A stretch of 64,000 bases of DNA from Apostichopus japonicus (Eukaryota; Echinodermata; Holothuroidea; Aspidochirotida; Stichopodidae), in contig NC_092579.1 of NCBI RefSeq assembly GCF_037975245.1, positions 6,139,001 through 6,203,000 on the forward strand. The letters are read 5' to 3'. The notes beneath the pieces were generated by a model. The model was given only the letters and a program-made list of their open reading frames with translations, was not told the DNA's origin and did not search any database. A program made the translations under genes and the position numbers. Positions 48,265-61,404 of this stretch are shown here, piece by piece (position 1 is the first letter of the stretch; each line of letters starts with the position of its first letter).

Positions 48265-48445
48265 GGGCCAGAATTGTTTGTCACTCAACAGAACCACGTT
48301 AAAGCTCTTTGAAGAGAACCCGGACACTTTCCACGGTGGCGTAGAAAGCAAGGGAAAGTGTCCGTGAGACACTATTCACGCAAATGAGACACTATTTCCT
48401 AGTAATAAGTGTCCTACGGACGCCCGGACACTCATTACTGCCACA
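48265..48445 (-). repeat. Right terminal region of Ginger1-like element
   Basis: Mirrors the left end. Read on the minus strand it begins TGTGGCAGTAATGAGTGTCC, then GGGCGTCCG. Further GTGTC[TC] words follow at 48300-48415. The flanking CCAG (48446-48449) equals the one at the left end. Confidence 0.8.
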
Positions 48446-48449
48446 CCAG

Positions 48450-51400
48450 CGCTATATATCTGCTCAAGATTATGTACATGTACTTTGAGTATATTCTCAA
48501 TGGTTTTAGGAGTGTCTGTTAAACATTCAAATTTGACAGATGAACATTGCTGTAGATTATATGACAATTTATGGCTTTGGAGACTGGGGCTTTGTTTTGG
48601 CTTCAACGGTTTGATGTACAGTATCTGTTTTTCTGAACATTCTGGATGATTGGAAAAACCCTTCACAATTCAAAACTAGAACAGTTCTTCATGGAGTTTC
48701 TGCATGGAACAATTTTAGCTCATTTTGAATCCTATATACCATATTTCCTTGTTAGCAGAAATAACATATTTATGGGTTATACATCCTCTCTGAATTTCAA
48801 ATTCTAAGCTTCCTATAAATTATAAATTTGTCAAACTTTATACTGAAGTATACTGAAACTGAAACACTATTAGAAACATAAAATTTTGAATTTTATCGCC
48901 ATTGATGTTTCATTATAAGTGTGTTTTTCCTGCCTGAATGTGGAATTAGTATTTATTCAACCTCTACTGGGGGGTGGGAAGGAGGTCAGATGTCACGGAG
49001 GGGGGGTGGGGGAGGGATAAATGGTCAAGTACTCCCTAAATGAGTGCCTCTCAATTTTTTTTAAAATTTCTCCAAAATACTGTGTGTCCTCTGGTAAACG
49101 ACTAAACCTAAGTCCTACTCTGATCTTAAATGATTCGCTGACCAAGTGTTATTATGTCCAAACTATAATTGTTACAGTTTCATATCATAGTTCATTGAGA
49201 AAGTGTTAAAAGGGTTTTGCCTTCTTGTGGCACTATGATGCCACCGATTGAATATAAGGCAACTCCATGAAACAAATTTTTAAGATTCTACAATTTGTCT
49301 CCCAAACAAGTCAAGATCTTGCTTATACATATTTTTTTCTTGGAGAATTGTTCATAAATATCATATTTGAACTACAGTAAACGTGATGGTTGAGTTTGCG
49401 GTTTTCTTTTAACATATCATATCATTTTTTACTTTTATTGCTGTTGTTATTACTTTTAGGGTTTCTTAAGTTTGGTAAATTTTATATTCCAGGTATATAT
49501 TGGTTCTTCTGTACAGTGCTCTTGAGCATGTTTTATTTCATATTACAGGATAACATGTTTAACATTTAACATAACAGGAAAACATTATTTCATGATAAAA
49601 TGATAATATATGGTACTTATTATTATTATATGCTTAAAGATGGATAAAGACTACTACTGTATAAAACTGTTAGCGAGACTGGTGCGGTGGTGGGGTAGTA
49701 AACTGTCTATAGTGTAGAATAGAAATGAGGTTAACAGTGGTGGTTTGTCTGTACAGACCTCAAAACGTGTTTGAGGTCTCAACTCCATTCTTTACTTGCA
49801 TACTGTCGTTGCATGCTTGATTGCATTCATCTAACTGAACAGACAATGTACAGTTTATAGCTGCTAATAGCAGTCGGCATCTTTTGAAATGGTTATATTA
49901 TTAAATTGAAATACGTCATAAACCCATGCATTTATTTACAGATATTTTGCATCATGGTACTGTACACTTCACTGTATGCTATAGATTAGCTGTAAACTAA
50001 CGAAGAAGTGATTGCCATTAAAAAATGGCTTAGTCGGACATTTGACTTTGTGATATATCTACAAATTACAAAGCTCTGTGCTTGAGTTTGGTTCCAAATT
50101 TATATTCAATGTTTGTTTTTTATGCTGAAGGGGTGTTTTGACACTGGCCTCAATTCAAAACCAACATGATCACAAAAGTAGTTTGTGAAAAAGTTGAGTG
50201 GGTTGTTGTGGAGTGGTAGGGTGTTAACATTTTGTATAGGGTCTGTGTTGCTGTTACACTGTGAACGCAAGTCAATGGTTACAGTACACTTAGTATTGAC
50301 ACACACTGTAGTTTGGGTCTTTAGTTCTTAAAAGAGAGACTGCGTGTACATAGTACAGTAAGCCCATACTACAGTGTTCAACAATATGCATATATGCTGT
50401 TGGTTTCTTGTTCCAACATATACAGTAGCTAGTGTATGTCAGCTTTTTTGCTTTCTCCCTGTAGAAGGAATATAATTGTCGATTTAATGGTGCATTTGGT
50501 CTGTAAATTTCACATTTACCTAAAGAGAACTATTCCAAAAAGAATGTTTTCAATTAATACAGACATTTTTTGCAATTAATACTCACACATAGATTTTGCA
50601 CCAAATGAAAGGTACAGTAATTATATGCAAGTAATGTAAGGATTTCATCAAGTTCACAACTTTGTTGGCACCCAGATGCTTTATTTAATATTCAAGCATT
50701 AGTAATCCATAAAATGAAAAGAAAATTTGAAAGATTTGAAAGATTTTGGCCAAATATGTCATTCTTTGGAATGAGAACCTGATTATTGAGAAGCTACTGG
50801 ATAGCCTAACAAGAGCAGTGAATTCCAAATAGCTGCGTTTATGAGAAAACAGGAGAAAAGAGTTGACAGGAGAAAAAGAAGAGGAGGGAGGCATGGTGAG
50901 AGAGGCATGGTGTGCAAATGTTCCTCGCATAGTCGCATTAATTGTAGGATAATAGGATTCGTACATAGGGTCAGGACATTCTGAAATTCCTATTTATAAA
51001 GGTGTTAAAGTATGAGTCCTTTTTTATTTCACTGTAAATAGATTGCTTGTCATTTAGCTGTGGTCGTCCGACGACAAATTTAGTTAGTCTATGACCGCAA
51101 GGCAAACAATATAAGTGGACTGCTAGTATAAAGTATACATATGAAAATAAACTGTCAAGTGTTCAGGATCGTGAGTAAAATGCTGCAATCGCAGTTTCCA
51201 ATATGGTATATTTCTTTCTGTTTTATACATGTTATTAAATGTGACAAACCACCTTCATAGAGCTATCATTAAATATGAAAGACCCATGTTTGGATTTTTT
51301 TCGAGGCTCTTCAAAATTAACAATATGTTTGTAACTCCTGACGAGTGCAGGTTAGGCAGGAGTTAGGCGGGAGGGGGTCGGGAGGGAGTCGGGAGGGGGC

Positions 51401-54400
51401 GGGAGGTGGGACATGGGAGGGAGGTGGGAGGGACTTAGACCCTTAGGTCCCTGGGTCACTCAATCAGGGAACACAGGGAAATGTGGGATAGAGAATAACA
51501 ATATTATCATTCAGCAACATACTTTAGAAAAATGGAGACACCAAAAATGGGCGCGGTGACATCGCTCATCTGGCCTGACCTGGCTACTGAATATAGTCCA
51601 CTTAATATGCTCTATCAGAAGTTCCTATAGTTATACACGTATATTGTAGACTAAGTGTATATAGAATATCTATTTATGTTAAGTTACAGTAGATAAACTG
51701 TCATATTTGGGGTACATGCTCGTTGAGTTAAACCAAGTCAAGCCCCGCCCTCTCTTGCCCTGAAGTTCGAAAGAATGTATTCGTTTATTAATGGGACATA
51801 GACAATCCGTGCTTTCAGTTTACACGTACAGTACATGTATGGCCATCGGTTCCTTTCGTTAATCGACTAATGGACAATGGTTGATGGTAATGACAGGATA
51901 CAATTAATTAATTGTGTTGTTTGTCAAGTTTGCTCAAAGTGTTTCAAAAAGGAAAATTACCTCCAGGAAAAGCGTCTGAAAGTGAGTACTACTTCAACGG
52001 TAATTACTAAATGGTAATAAACAGTAATTGACATGCTTCTACAGTTGCTCTCCACGGTAGAGTGGCTCTTAAATCAAGTGTGTACTTTTATTTCTTCAAT
52101 TCATTGAATAGAATCTTGAAATCTTGATTTTATAACTTCTGCAACCTGGCAGATTTGCAGGATTGTAATTATCACATTTAAAGTCTAAACTTTGTCCCCT
52201 AAGTACGAAAAGAAAGTTGTTTCATCGGCTCCTCCCTTCAAAAGACAAAATAAAATAAAAGTCTATGGTGGACACTGAATCTTAAATGAATCATATAACA
52301 AGCTTGTGTTCTTGTTTCGGGGCTGAAGCTACAAATTCATTTGCATTAGTGTTTCCTTTTTAAGTCTCTTTTAAGTCATTTTTTCCAGTCTCTGAATCTG
52401 TTCAGGATCCCACAACTTTCATTTATTGCAATTAAAACTCTTGTTGCCACTTATTTTTTTCTGATTTCTTTCTTTGAGCCTGACAAGAAGTTTACATAGT
52501 ATAAGCCACTCATTCTATTTAATACTCATCAAGTCAAAATATGCTTTAATAATTTAATCTTGCGGTCCAAACCATCTCCCACAAATATCGTTATCCAAAA
52601 CAAACCTAATAATAACCCCAGGCTGATTTCGTTCAAGGGCCAAACAACCAAAGAACATTCTCACGCCAGAGATTCAGTCTGAACTGTTTGGTGAGCATTG
52701 TTTGACAAATATCAAGGAAATTTATACCCAAGATTAAATTTATATATACTCAAGAAATATTGATTAAATTTCTTAAACTTTTAATAAATTATATTAATTA
52801 TTAAAACTATTAATTTTTATTAATTTATTAATTATTTGTTGTGATTCTACACTCAATACAAAATACACTTACAAAAAAAATAACAATAATTTTATTAATG
52901 ATTTATTATTTATAAATTATTAATTATAAATTATTTATTATTTACTACGTTTTTTTACGTTATTGAACACAGTGAAGTTTATTTTATCAATTTCTTTAAC
53001 CGATCATATCTTGATGTTACGTTGAAACTCATGGGTAATTCTAGCCGCACCGCTGAGATAATTGTCCTGGAAAGAAGTGTCTCACCTGGAGGAACTCGAT
53101 CGCGGAAAAAGTAATTGAGCGACCGATGATTAGTTAGAATCTTCTTGGTAGTATTTTAGCCGTTGACTTCCTTCTCACCGTTTTGTTTCGATTCATAATC
53201 CAGGAAGTTGTTTTGCCCTCCGAAGGTTTTGTCCAAATTGCTATGCTGGAATGTGTCAGCATTTATGAAGAACTGTACTAAGCATGTGTACTACAAGGTA
53301 CAGTACAGTATTGTAGGTATACTGAAGTGTGTTAAATGGCAACAAGAACTGTTCTCCAATAAAAAGTGAAAGTTAAATAATAAAAAAACATCATATGATA
53401 AACTTGAAGAGACTTTTCCGGTTTGTTATTGAATGGCAAAGTGGCATCTACTTTTAGATAGCCAAATAAAGTCTGTACATGTGAATACATTGTCATTATG
53501 TCTTCTTAGATTACAAAGTTTGTAATTCATAATGTGTATATTGAGCTTATTTAAATTTATGCAAACTGAATACATTAACTTAAATTTATGCAAACTGAAT
53601 ACTTAAAACATACAGCGAGTTTATGCTAACTGAATTACATCCCTGTATTTGCGGAAGTGACAAGCATGGATATTAAACCTTGAAAACGTTGGGAAGAAAT
53701 TCCATGTAAATTCCTTGTTGTTCACATTGACAAAACTGCTTTATTGGAGACCCATTTAATGTAGCAGTCAAGCCAGGAATTCTGCATTAGAAGGGCATCA
53801 ACATTTTAAAGAGGGGCAGCAGTAATTTAAAGGATGGGTACAGTTTTCATGGTCTATAACTTGATTAACTTTCCTGTGCACATGCTGGTGCTATATTGAA
53901 GGGGGGGGGGTGGGGTTTGCCTTCATGCCTTGGCTATACATGCTTGGCTACAAAGTTGGCTATGCTTCGGCTATACAGAGGTTCGATTAACATTCCTGCT
54001 TGGTCTTGACCGTTGAAGATCATCACCCAACTTACAGAGCATCCACTTAAGGTATAGTGGTTAGGAGCTGACAATACCACATAGAATTCATATACAGGGT
54101 ATGTAGTAGGACTGTAGGAGTACAACAGCATGAGTATAAGTACAAAGAGAACTTCTCTTGAAATGAGACTATGAGTTGCAAATTGGCTCTTAGCAACAAA
54201 CTCTGAATAAAATGACCTTTTGTAGAGGTCAAAGGTCATTTGAGGTCAATATCTCTAAAAGTCTGGAACTGTTTTAAATTGAGAGAACTCCAAAAGTAGG
54301 GCTTGGATGGACATTCTGCCTTCAGTTCCATAATAGTATTAAAATCAAATTGGAAATTTTACAAAAAAAAATATTTCTGACATTTTTTAATCTGAAACAT

Positions 54401-55224
54401 AACACCGAAAATTGTTTCTCACTGCAACTTGATATTCTGAATTCGATATAAATTCATTCCGAGAGTCAAATGACTCCTAAGGGTAACTCATTTGATGATA
54501 AACACACCTGAAAATTGAAAGATCTTTTCAATGCACAGGCACCTCAACTGCCTGCTGAAAAATCCATCTGTACTTGAGTGATGAGGTGTACAGTAAGTCT
54601 GCATATATGGGAGTGCCTCTCCTGCATACAAACACAGTATATATATGTGTGTACTGTACTATCATATGTGCTCTGCATTTATCAATAGACATGCTGTGTA
54701 CAGTATCGCACTGTTGGTTTGCTAGTTTACTCTGCTGTAGAGTGGAAAAAAATTGTATGAAATTTGTATGCAATGTAAATATTAATTGGACGGTAGGTGA
54801 GCGACAAAAAAAAAAAGAAGAAGTGATATAATTAAAGCAAAATGCCAGATTGTTAAAGCTTTACTGGGCCATTCTCTGGAAAATGAAACTGGCATGAAAA
54901 AATTAAAGTGTTCAGCAGGACCTAATGCTATACTTTTTGTTTTAGTGGGATTCCTCAAGTTTTCTGTTTCATATTTTTTTCATTAAAATTACAACCATAA
55001 CATACTAATTTGCATAAATTTGCATTAGTGTAAGTTGTAGCCAAAATTTGTTGTTTATAACTGTATATTTGTTTCTTCTACATGAGTATCTAGAAATAAT
55101 ATTTCAGTTATCAACTGTCACATGGAGGCAGTTATACATGGGTTCATTTATTTCATTCCTAATGCAGAGGTTCCTGATCTTAAATTCTTCGTTAATAATG
55201 GGTGCTAATTAGCATAATTTTGAT
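48450..55224. other. Long non-coding stretch
   Basis: No supported gene. Noted items: 'ttctgtacagtgctcttgagcatgttttatttcat' at 49509-49543 resembles 24436-24471 in a hAT-like element; a G-rich tract at 51345-51430; AT-only runs of TTAATTATT type at 52740-52960; a G-run at 53899-53912. Confidence 0.5.
51345..51430 (+). repeat. G-rich tract with quadruplex potential
   Basis: Runs of three or more G every 4-8 bases, in a GGGAGGGNGTC-like repeat. This meets the simple G-quadruplex pattern many times over. Confidence 0.7.
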
Positions 55225-56028
55225 GTCACACACGTGACCAAAATAACACAAAAGTTTTCGTAAAAAGTATCTGACGTGCCTTATGATGTCCACACTTGAT
55301 ATGCAACCGTTCTTGGTACAGACTGTTAGTTCTGCAAAATATCCAGTCAAATAATTATTCCTACGATTAATTAATAGCCTCTTATTAGTCGTCACACACG
55401 TGACCGATGGTCACGTGTGTGACATTTATCCATTGAAATGCAGAATGTCACACACGTGACCAAAAAATGTCACACACGTGACCCTCCAAGTAATGGCAGT
55501 AAAACTGTTTTAAAGTAATTCCTATGGAATATCAACATCAGTGCTGTTCTTTGGTCATTACTAGAGTCACATTTGCTCTGCAAAAATTGCATATTATGGA
55601 CTGAAAATTCAGAATGTCACACACGTGACCCAACAATGTCACACACGTGACCGGATTTTTTAAGCTTATGTAGTATTATGCTAATTTTAAGAAGTGAAAT
55701 ATTTAGGTGAAATGTCTTGTTAGAATGGAAACACATTAAGGTAGAAACATGAGAAATTTGGGTTATCCAGCCCTGTTAGAAACTGAGGAATTTGCCAATG
55801 TTTTTTTGTGCAAAAAAGCCAGTTTCATTTCACGTCACACACGTGACCGACCTTTATATGACCTCTGCCAGCACATGAATGTTTTGAATTTGGCTAAGCT
55901 ATATGGTTTTGTGAAAGAGTCCCCTAGTGCATACTTAAGTACTACAATCAACCTAACTTTCTTTACCTAAAAGTAGTTACTTAGTGGTAAAGTGCAAATC
56001 TCCCCATTTTTCGGTCACACACGTGACC
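55225..56028. promoter_or_regulatory. Cluster of nine GTCACACACGTGACC sites
   Basis: The exact 15-mer occurs at 55225, 55391, 55447, 55469, 55616, 55638, 55834 and 56014 on the plus strand and at 55409-55423 on the minus strand. Each contains an ACACGTGAC core close to the CACGTG E-box bound by bHLH-ZIP factors. Flanks between sites are not alike except around the two 22-bp-spaced pairs. A regulatory role is inference; the repetition is directly seen. Confidence 0.7.
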
Positions 56029-57509
56029 GAGAATGGCCCTACTTTGTAAATTGAAGTTATAATTAATGTGTTATCACCATTCTCAAGCAGGGGTGAAGCT
56101 ACTTGAAACATATACAGTAAGTCTCATCAAGAATTAGGGAATTAGGCACACACCAAGTGAAAACAAAGGATATTACCCGCGATATGTGGGGAAAATATTT
56201 TTTTTATTGTACTTAACAATTTTGCTCTGATTTGGAGTACAGTAGTTAGAATACTGTATATAACCACATAAAACATGCCCTACTCAGACTGAGGGAGATC
56301 CAGATTATGCACAAAATACATTCCCAAAAGACCTAGTCTGTGTGAGAAAAGTCACTGCTATATATCACGAGTGCTGTGAAATACATGTACCATATATGCA
56401 TTCATACAGTCTATACCTGCTTTACAAATGTATGGCCTATTTGCTTATTAAGTGGTCGTAAAAATTTCATTGTTCATGCTTTTGTATTCATATGGTTTAT
56501 TGCTGTGTAACTGGAGACATTGGTATCATTCTTTTTATAGTGGGGTGGGTATAAACCACAACCATCGTCAGTCCTAAGTTGGTGACAATTAGTCTGGTCG
56601 TCAAATAGAATTAGCGTTTGTTACTAATCTGATTGTTTACGGTCTACTTAGCACTGTACTGTAGCTTGCGTTGGTCTGTTACTATCTCATGGCACCACAG
56701 TTGATGTTGCTGTCGTTATAGGAAAGAGGAGGTCCCTGAAGAATAAAAATAATTATTGTTGAGTCGACCAAACTTACATTGGGAATGATGACAAGCTAGT
56801 AAAATATAGTCACCAACAGTCTGGAACGAAGCAAGAATGCCTAACGAGTAATGACCACATTATCATAAATTTGTCAGAGAAAGAGACTGTTAATTACTCC
56901 TTAACAGGATGTTGTTCAGAGGAAAAGTTATTTTTCACTTTGAGAAAGAGGAGCATATTGTATTCTAAGCATCCTTGTGAAATTTGCATGCAAGCAATTC
57001 TTCGTATATACTGTATAATTCAATTCCTGCTACTCCTTGTCACTTTCAGTGAACATGAGGAATTGTCTGGTGGAAGATTTTGATACATTGTCCTTGTAGT
57101 TATTATTTTTCCATGTAAAAATTGTCCCCATTCGACGTTTTCTTCTTGTAGAAATCTGGTTTTCAAATTCACCAGTTTCTCACCAAAAGTACCGTTTGTT
57201 CGAACGCTTCAATATGGTGATTGACGTAGTGCTTGCAAATAGGCAAAACAGGTGACTTGAAGTTAGCACTCCCATATCCGCAGCAAATAAACTCACGTGT
57301 AAGCACATTAGATTGCCTAATATATATAACGTACATACTCGCGAACGTATATCCTACGATGCCCAGTTGGTGTACTTGTATAGCGTTGCACATAATACAC
57401 TCACACTCAAACAGTTCATAAACTGTTCTTCAAAATCGCTGAAATAAAATTCACGGATCAAATTAACAGTAAAAGGAAACTTTAAAAGTATTCGTTACAC
57501 CACAAGAAG
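56029..57509. other. Non-coding stretch
   Basis: No gene or element recognised. Confidence 0.4.
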
Positions 57510-58075
57510 AAACTTGGCGGAATCGATGTCAGAGCAGAATGTAGCACCGAGAAGCTTAGGCTTCGCAGAACTGTCCGATTGTAAACTTTAGAGTAGCCTA
57601 TACACGCGAACATTCTTCGCGCTGGACCTGGATAGCGCGATGTATAAACAACGAAGAGTCTGCTGTTAAAACTTATCTTGTGTTACACAAAGACCACGAA
57701 ACCACCGATCTACTACATATATGGCGGCTTAAGGAGTTTTTTAAATCATATCTAATTTATAAGAAATTTTAGTGGAAATTATGGAAGAAATTTATCGGAA
57801 TCGTTGTCAGAGCAGAATGTAGCACTGAGAAGCTTAGGCTTCGCAGAACTGTCTGATTGTCAACGTTTGAGTATATCCTACATGCGAACATTCTTCACGT
57901 TGGAGCTGGATAGCGCGATGTATAGCCTAAACAACGAAGAGTCTGCTGTTAAAATTTACCTTGTGTTACACAAAGACCACGGAACCACCGATCTAGTACA
58001 TGGCGGCTTAGGGAGTTTTTGAAAACATATTTAATTTCTAAGAAATTTCACCGGAAATTAAGGAAGAAATTTATC
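57510..58075 (+). repeat. Tandem duplication, 278-bp unit x2
   Basis: Two copies offset by 278 bp share 'tgtcagagcagaatgtagcac.gagaagcttaggcttcgcagaactgtc', 'gatagcgcgatgtata', 'acaacgaagagtctgctgttaaaa' and 'gtgttacacaaagaccacg'. The second copy holds a 72-codon open frame (57804-58022; SEQNVALRSLGFAELSDCQR...), which the first copy breaks with a stop after 20 codons. No protein family is recognised, so this may be chance or a small pseudogene. Confidence 0.85.
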
Positions 58076-58559
58076 TGTATACACACGCTGTTTTTGTTGT
58101 GATTACCGTATAGGTACTGTGCGGAGGGTGGGTTATGTCCCAATCTGCATTAGCATAGCTGACGTCACGTTCTGTACTGTTCAAGTCATATTTGAAATGT
58201 CTATCCTTAACGATTAAAAAATCGTTTCTCTGTCAAACGCAACATTAGCGTTCTCATACTTTGACAACATGTTTGGAAAATTAATTACTATTTTTTAAGG
58301 TAACTTCTTTGGGCCACCAGACAATCCTTTGAAGAGCTAGTTTTGCACGAAAGCTCTGCAAAAACCAAACATTGGCTGTTTTACCTCCAATCACTTACCT
58401 AATTTAATTATTGTATCTCACTCGAGATCCAGCCTTTCTCTAAATGCAGCATATTTGTTTAACAGGTTTTCCTTTAATTTATATATATAAATATATTTAT
58501 AATTGAAATCGTAGGGAGTTGGAAAATCCAGAACAGTGAATATATATATATATTTACTT
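58076..58559. other. Non-coding stretch before the DIRS element
   Basis: AT-rich DNA with short TATA repeats near 58480 and 58540. Nothing else was seen. Confidence 0.4.
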
Positions 58560-59283
58560 CGCTCCTCGCTTACCTGTCTCCTCACAACCGTAGCACCCCA
58601 TTCTACCGTGCCTATAAAGTCCTGGTAAATAAATAACACTGTGCGCCCTCTATGACCGGACCCCCCTTCCGGTCCCTCCTCCTTTTTCATTCTACCATTC
58701 CAAGTGCCTACACGCATATTTTTCTTGTGGATAGTTTCCTTGGAAAATTGTCTTGGTTTTCTTCGACGATCGCCGGAAGTTTTTTAGCTTCGGATCTTTA
58801 GAAGTTTGACAGTCCTTTCCTGACCGATAAGTATCCTTTTTGTCAAAAAGGGAGGGTTTTGGGGACTGTTTTCGTAGTGCGTTTCCTCCTCGGGTTGGTT
58901 TGCGGCGGGGTTAGCAGTTCCGCGAAACTGCCTAGGTTCCCGCCCTATTCCTCCCCACGCTAAAGCGTGTTGTTGTTATTGTGTTTTCTTAGCTTGTTTA
59001 CTAGCTTCTTCCCCCCAATTAGTTTCTCTCGTCCCCCTTTTGGGGACTCTTATTGCTCACGTATATTCACTCCTTTTTGTATGTATTTCTCGCTCTCTCA
59101 TTTTCGTTTCAGCTTCCATTTTCTCGTTAGGCCACCCCGTAGCGTTACCTTGTTTACCGTTGCTAGGTTACGCTACGCTCCACCTAAGCATAATTCCCTC
59201 CCTAGTTCTCCCTTCTTACGTTAAGCTTCTATTGTTGTTCATTTATCACTAAGAAGTAATCTTCCTTAATCCGGTTATTCAGC
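58560..59283 (+). promoter_or_regulatory. DIRS left terminal repeat and 5' leader (approximate)
   Basis: Sequence between AT-rich flank and the Gag start. It is pyrimidine-rich (CTCCTCGC..., TCTCGTCCCCC) with a short inverted repeat, GACCGGA...TCCGGTC, near 58657-58674. By position it should contain the left inverted terminal repeat and promoter. The exact boundary is not visible. Confidence 0.4.
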
Positions 59284-61404
59284 ATGTCACGCAATCCATT
59301 GAAGTGCATCAACTGCTCTATGTTTCGCCCAGGCAGAGCCTGGGACGAGCATGACCTTTGTCCAAAATGCAGATCCTGCACTCGACGAGACCCCTGCCTG
59401 GTGTGTATTAAGTTTACACCAGCTCAGTGGCAGGACATCGACCTGTGGCTTGAGGGCTTACGTAGCAAGCTCCAGGGAAGGCTGGACTCGATCCCGAGCG
59501 CAATCGGGGCGCCGGAGGTTCCAGGAATAACGGGAGATAGAGAGGAGGAGGGAGTAGTAGAGAGAGAGGTGGAGGAGAGTGGCCATGAGAGGGCCGAAGG
59601 AGAGAAAGAGGTAGAGAGAGAGGAAAGAGAAAGAGAAAGAATTCCCCTAACGGCCCCGGCTACGTCCGGATCAGTTACGGCCAGAGGGAAGGGCAGGAGC
59701 AAAGGCAAGGCTCCTGCCAAGAAAAGACCCCCAAAGCAGAGGCACAGCTCGGCCGGGCTGGAGACTCCGTCTCAGTCCGGGCCGCAGCTACACAGACCCA
59801 CAGAGCGCGGCCCTCCGGCCGTGGGAGGCTCGGGTCCAAAAGAGAGAGCAACCGAGGGGACGCGGAGACGGAGCCGGTCCCGTTCCAGGGAGCCGGACAG
59901 GGAGCCAGAGAGGCGGGTTCCGACGGAGATCCCGGCCCGAGAAAGTAGGGAGAGAGAGTCCTCCCGCCGACCCAGAAGGGAGAGATCGGGGTCGCATACA
60001 AGATCCCCAAGACGGAGAGAGAGGAAGAGATACTCTCCAATCTCCGACGAGTCCTCGGACTCTTCCGACGATGGATACAGAAGATCCAAGAGGAGGCGCC
60101 GGTCCCCGAGACGGCGTCAGGAAGAGGAACCAGCTTGGCTATCCAAACTCACCGGCCTGCTACGGCCCCTGCTGGAGCAAAGGACGTCCACGGTAGCCGA
60201 CGTGGCACCGGGCCCTACCAGCCCCGTATCGACCATGGCCCCGCAACCGGCCCCGGACCCGGACGCTCTGGATTGCAGAGCGTCGGTGAATCTTTCCGGC
60301 TTGGAGGACGAAGGGGAGCCCATAGATCCAGATCCTCTCGACTACGATCCTATGGAGGACAGCTTTGGCCACAATTACGAACCGGAGGAAGCGCCCGCGA
60401 CAGGAGGAGCCCTCCCACAGGAGCTAATAACACGGGCGGCAGACATATTCAGACGACACCTGGGGTTCAAGGAACCCGAGACGCAACCGCAGAAGGCGGG
60501 CCGGGTATCAAAATTGACGGCGACCGGCGAAGCGTCATATAAGCCCAAAACTACCATACCAGTAGACGCAACCTGTTATGACAGATTTGAGGCCATTGCC
60601 AACAAGACCAAGTGGACGGCCTTCCCGGCCAGGGCAGATAGAGCGGTCAGGGTACCTGACGAGGCCTGGAAGGATCTATTTAGATGCCCAACCATCCCCC
60701 AGGAGGCCAAGGAGAGATTAAAAGCCGAACAAGGGGCCTCATCCACACACGTCTTCAAGACCCCGGACCAGAGGAAGCTAGAAGAGCTTTTGGTAGAGAT
60801 GGACATGGCAGCCCGTTCGGGCATGAAGTTCGCATCGGTACTAATGCTATCAGCTGAAGTCCTCATGCGACACCATCAACAGCTCCCTGAGGACAGCAGC
60901 CAAGTATCCAGGGACGAAGCGGGCCAGCTCCTCCTGCTGCTGGGCCCCCTCGTCAGGCTCGCGTACGATCAATTTGCAAGGGTCGCTACCAGGTTCGTAA
61001 AGGCCCGTAGACAAAACATCGTCTCCGCCATCCATTGGCCTTCGACGGAGGCGAAGGACAGAATGCTGGAACTACCAATCCTCGGGGAAGACCTTTTTGC
61101 GGGCTGCTTCCAAAAGAAACTGCAGGAAGAGGTGGCCCGAAGGGAGACTCTGGCCAAATCAGAATTCCGACCCCCACCGACCCAGAGAACCAGACCCTTC
61201 CGCCCGAGGGAGAGCAGAGCACCTAGGGGAACGAGAGCAGCACCCGCCAAATCTATGAGCAGAGGAGCTCTCAGAGGCAGAAGCCGGGGGGCAGCCTTCC
61301 GTCCGACCCGCCCCTGGGCCCCCAGAGGAGGCAGAAGCTCGTCGTCGACCAGACGGGACAGTGACCGCTCCTCCACTCGACCAGCGTTCGCCGCCCAGCC
61401 CTAG
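59284..61404 (+). CDS. DIRS Gag-like protein (706 aa)
   Basis: Starts at ATG 59284, the first Met of a long open frame. Residues 8-41 form a Cys/His cluster (C8, C11, H23, C26, C29, C32, C38, C41) of the CxxC...HxxCxxCxxC kind that opens DIRS first-ORF proteins and may bind nucleic acid. Residues 80-130 are Glu/Arg-rich. Residues 190-290 hold RS/RE repeats and basic KRRRRSPRRR tracts, likely nuclear-localising or RNA-binding. Residues 410-610 look folded. The last 80 residues are Arg/Gly/Pro-rich. The stop at 61402 overlaps the next frame. A particle-forming role is inferred from position and family. Confidence 0.82.
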   Translation: MSRNPLKCINCSMFRPGRAWDEHDLCPKCRSCTRRDPCLVCIKFTPAQWQDIDLWLEGLRSKLQGRLDSIPSAIGAPEVPGITGDREEEGVVEREVEESGHERAEGEKEVEREERERERIPLTAPATSGSVTARGKGRSKGKAPAKKRPPKQRHSSAGLETPSQSGPQLHRPTERGPPAVGGSGPKERATEGTRRRSRSRSREPDREPERRVPTEIPARESRERESSRRPRRERSGSHTRSPRRRERKRYSPISDESSDSSDDGYRRSKRRRRSPRRRQEEEPAWLSKLTGLLRPLLEQRTSTVADVAPGPTSPVSTMAPQPAPDPDALDCRASVNLSGLEDEGEPIDPDPLDYDPMEDSFGHNYEPEEAPATGGALPQELITRAADIFRRHLGFKEPETQPQKAGRVSKLTATGEASYKPKTTIPVDATCYDRFEAIANKTKWTAFPARADRAVRVPDEAWKDLFRCPTIPQEAKERLKAEQGASSTHVFKTPDQRKLEELLVEMDMAARSGMKFASVLMLSAEVLMRHHQQLPEDSSQVSRDEAGQLLLLLGPLVRLAYDQFARVATRFVKARRQNIVSAIHWPSTEAKDRMLELPILGEDLFAGCFQKKLQEEVARRETLAKSEFRPPPTQRTRPFRPRESRAPRGTRAAPAKSMSRGALRGRSRGAAFRPTRPWAPRGGRSSSSTRRDSDRSSTRPAFAAQP

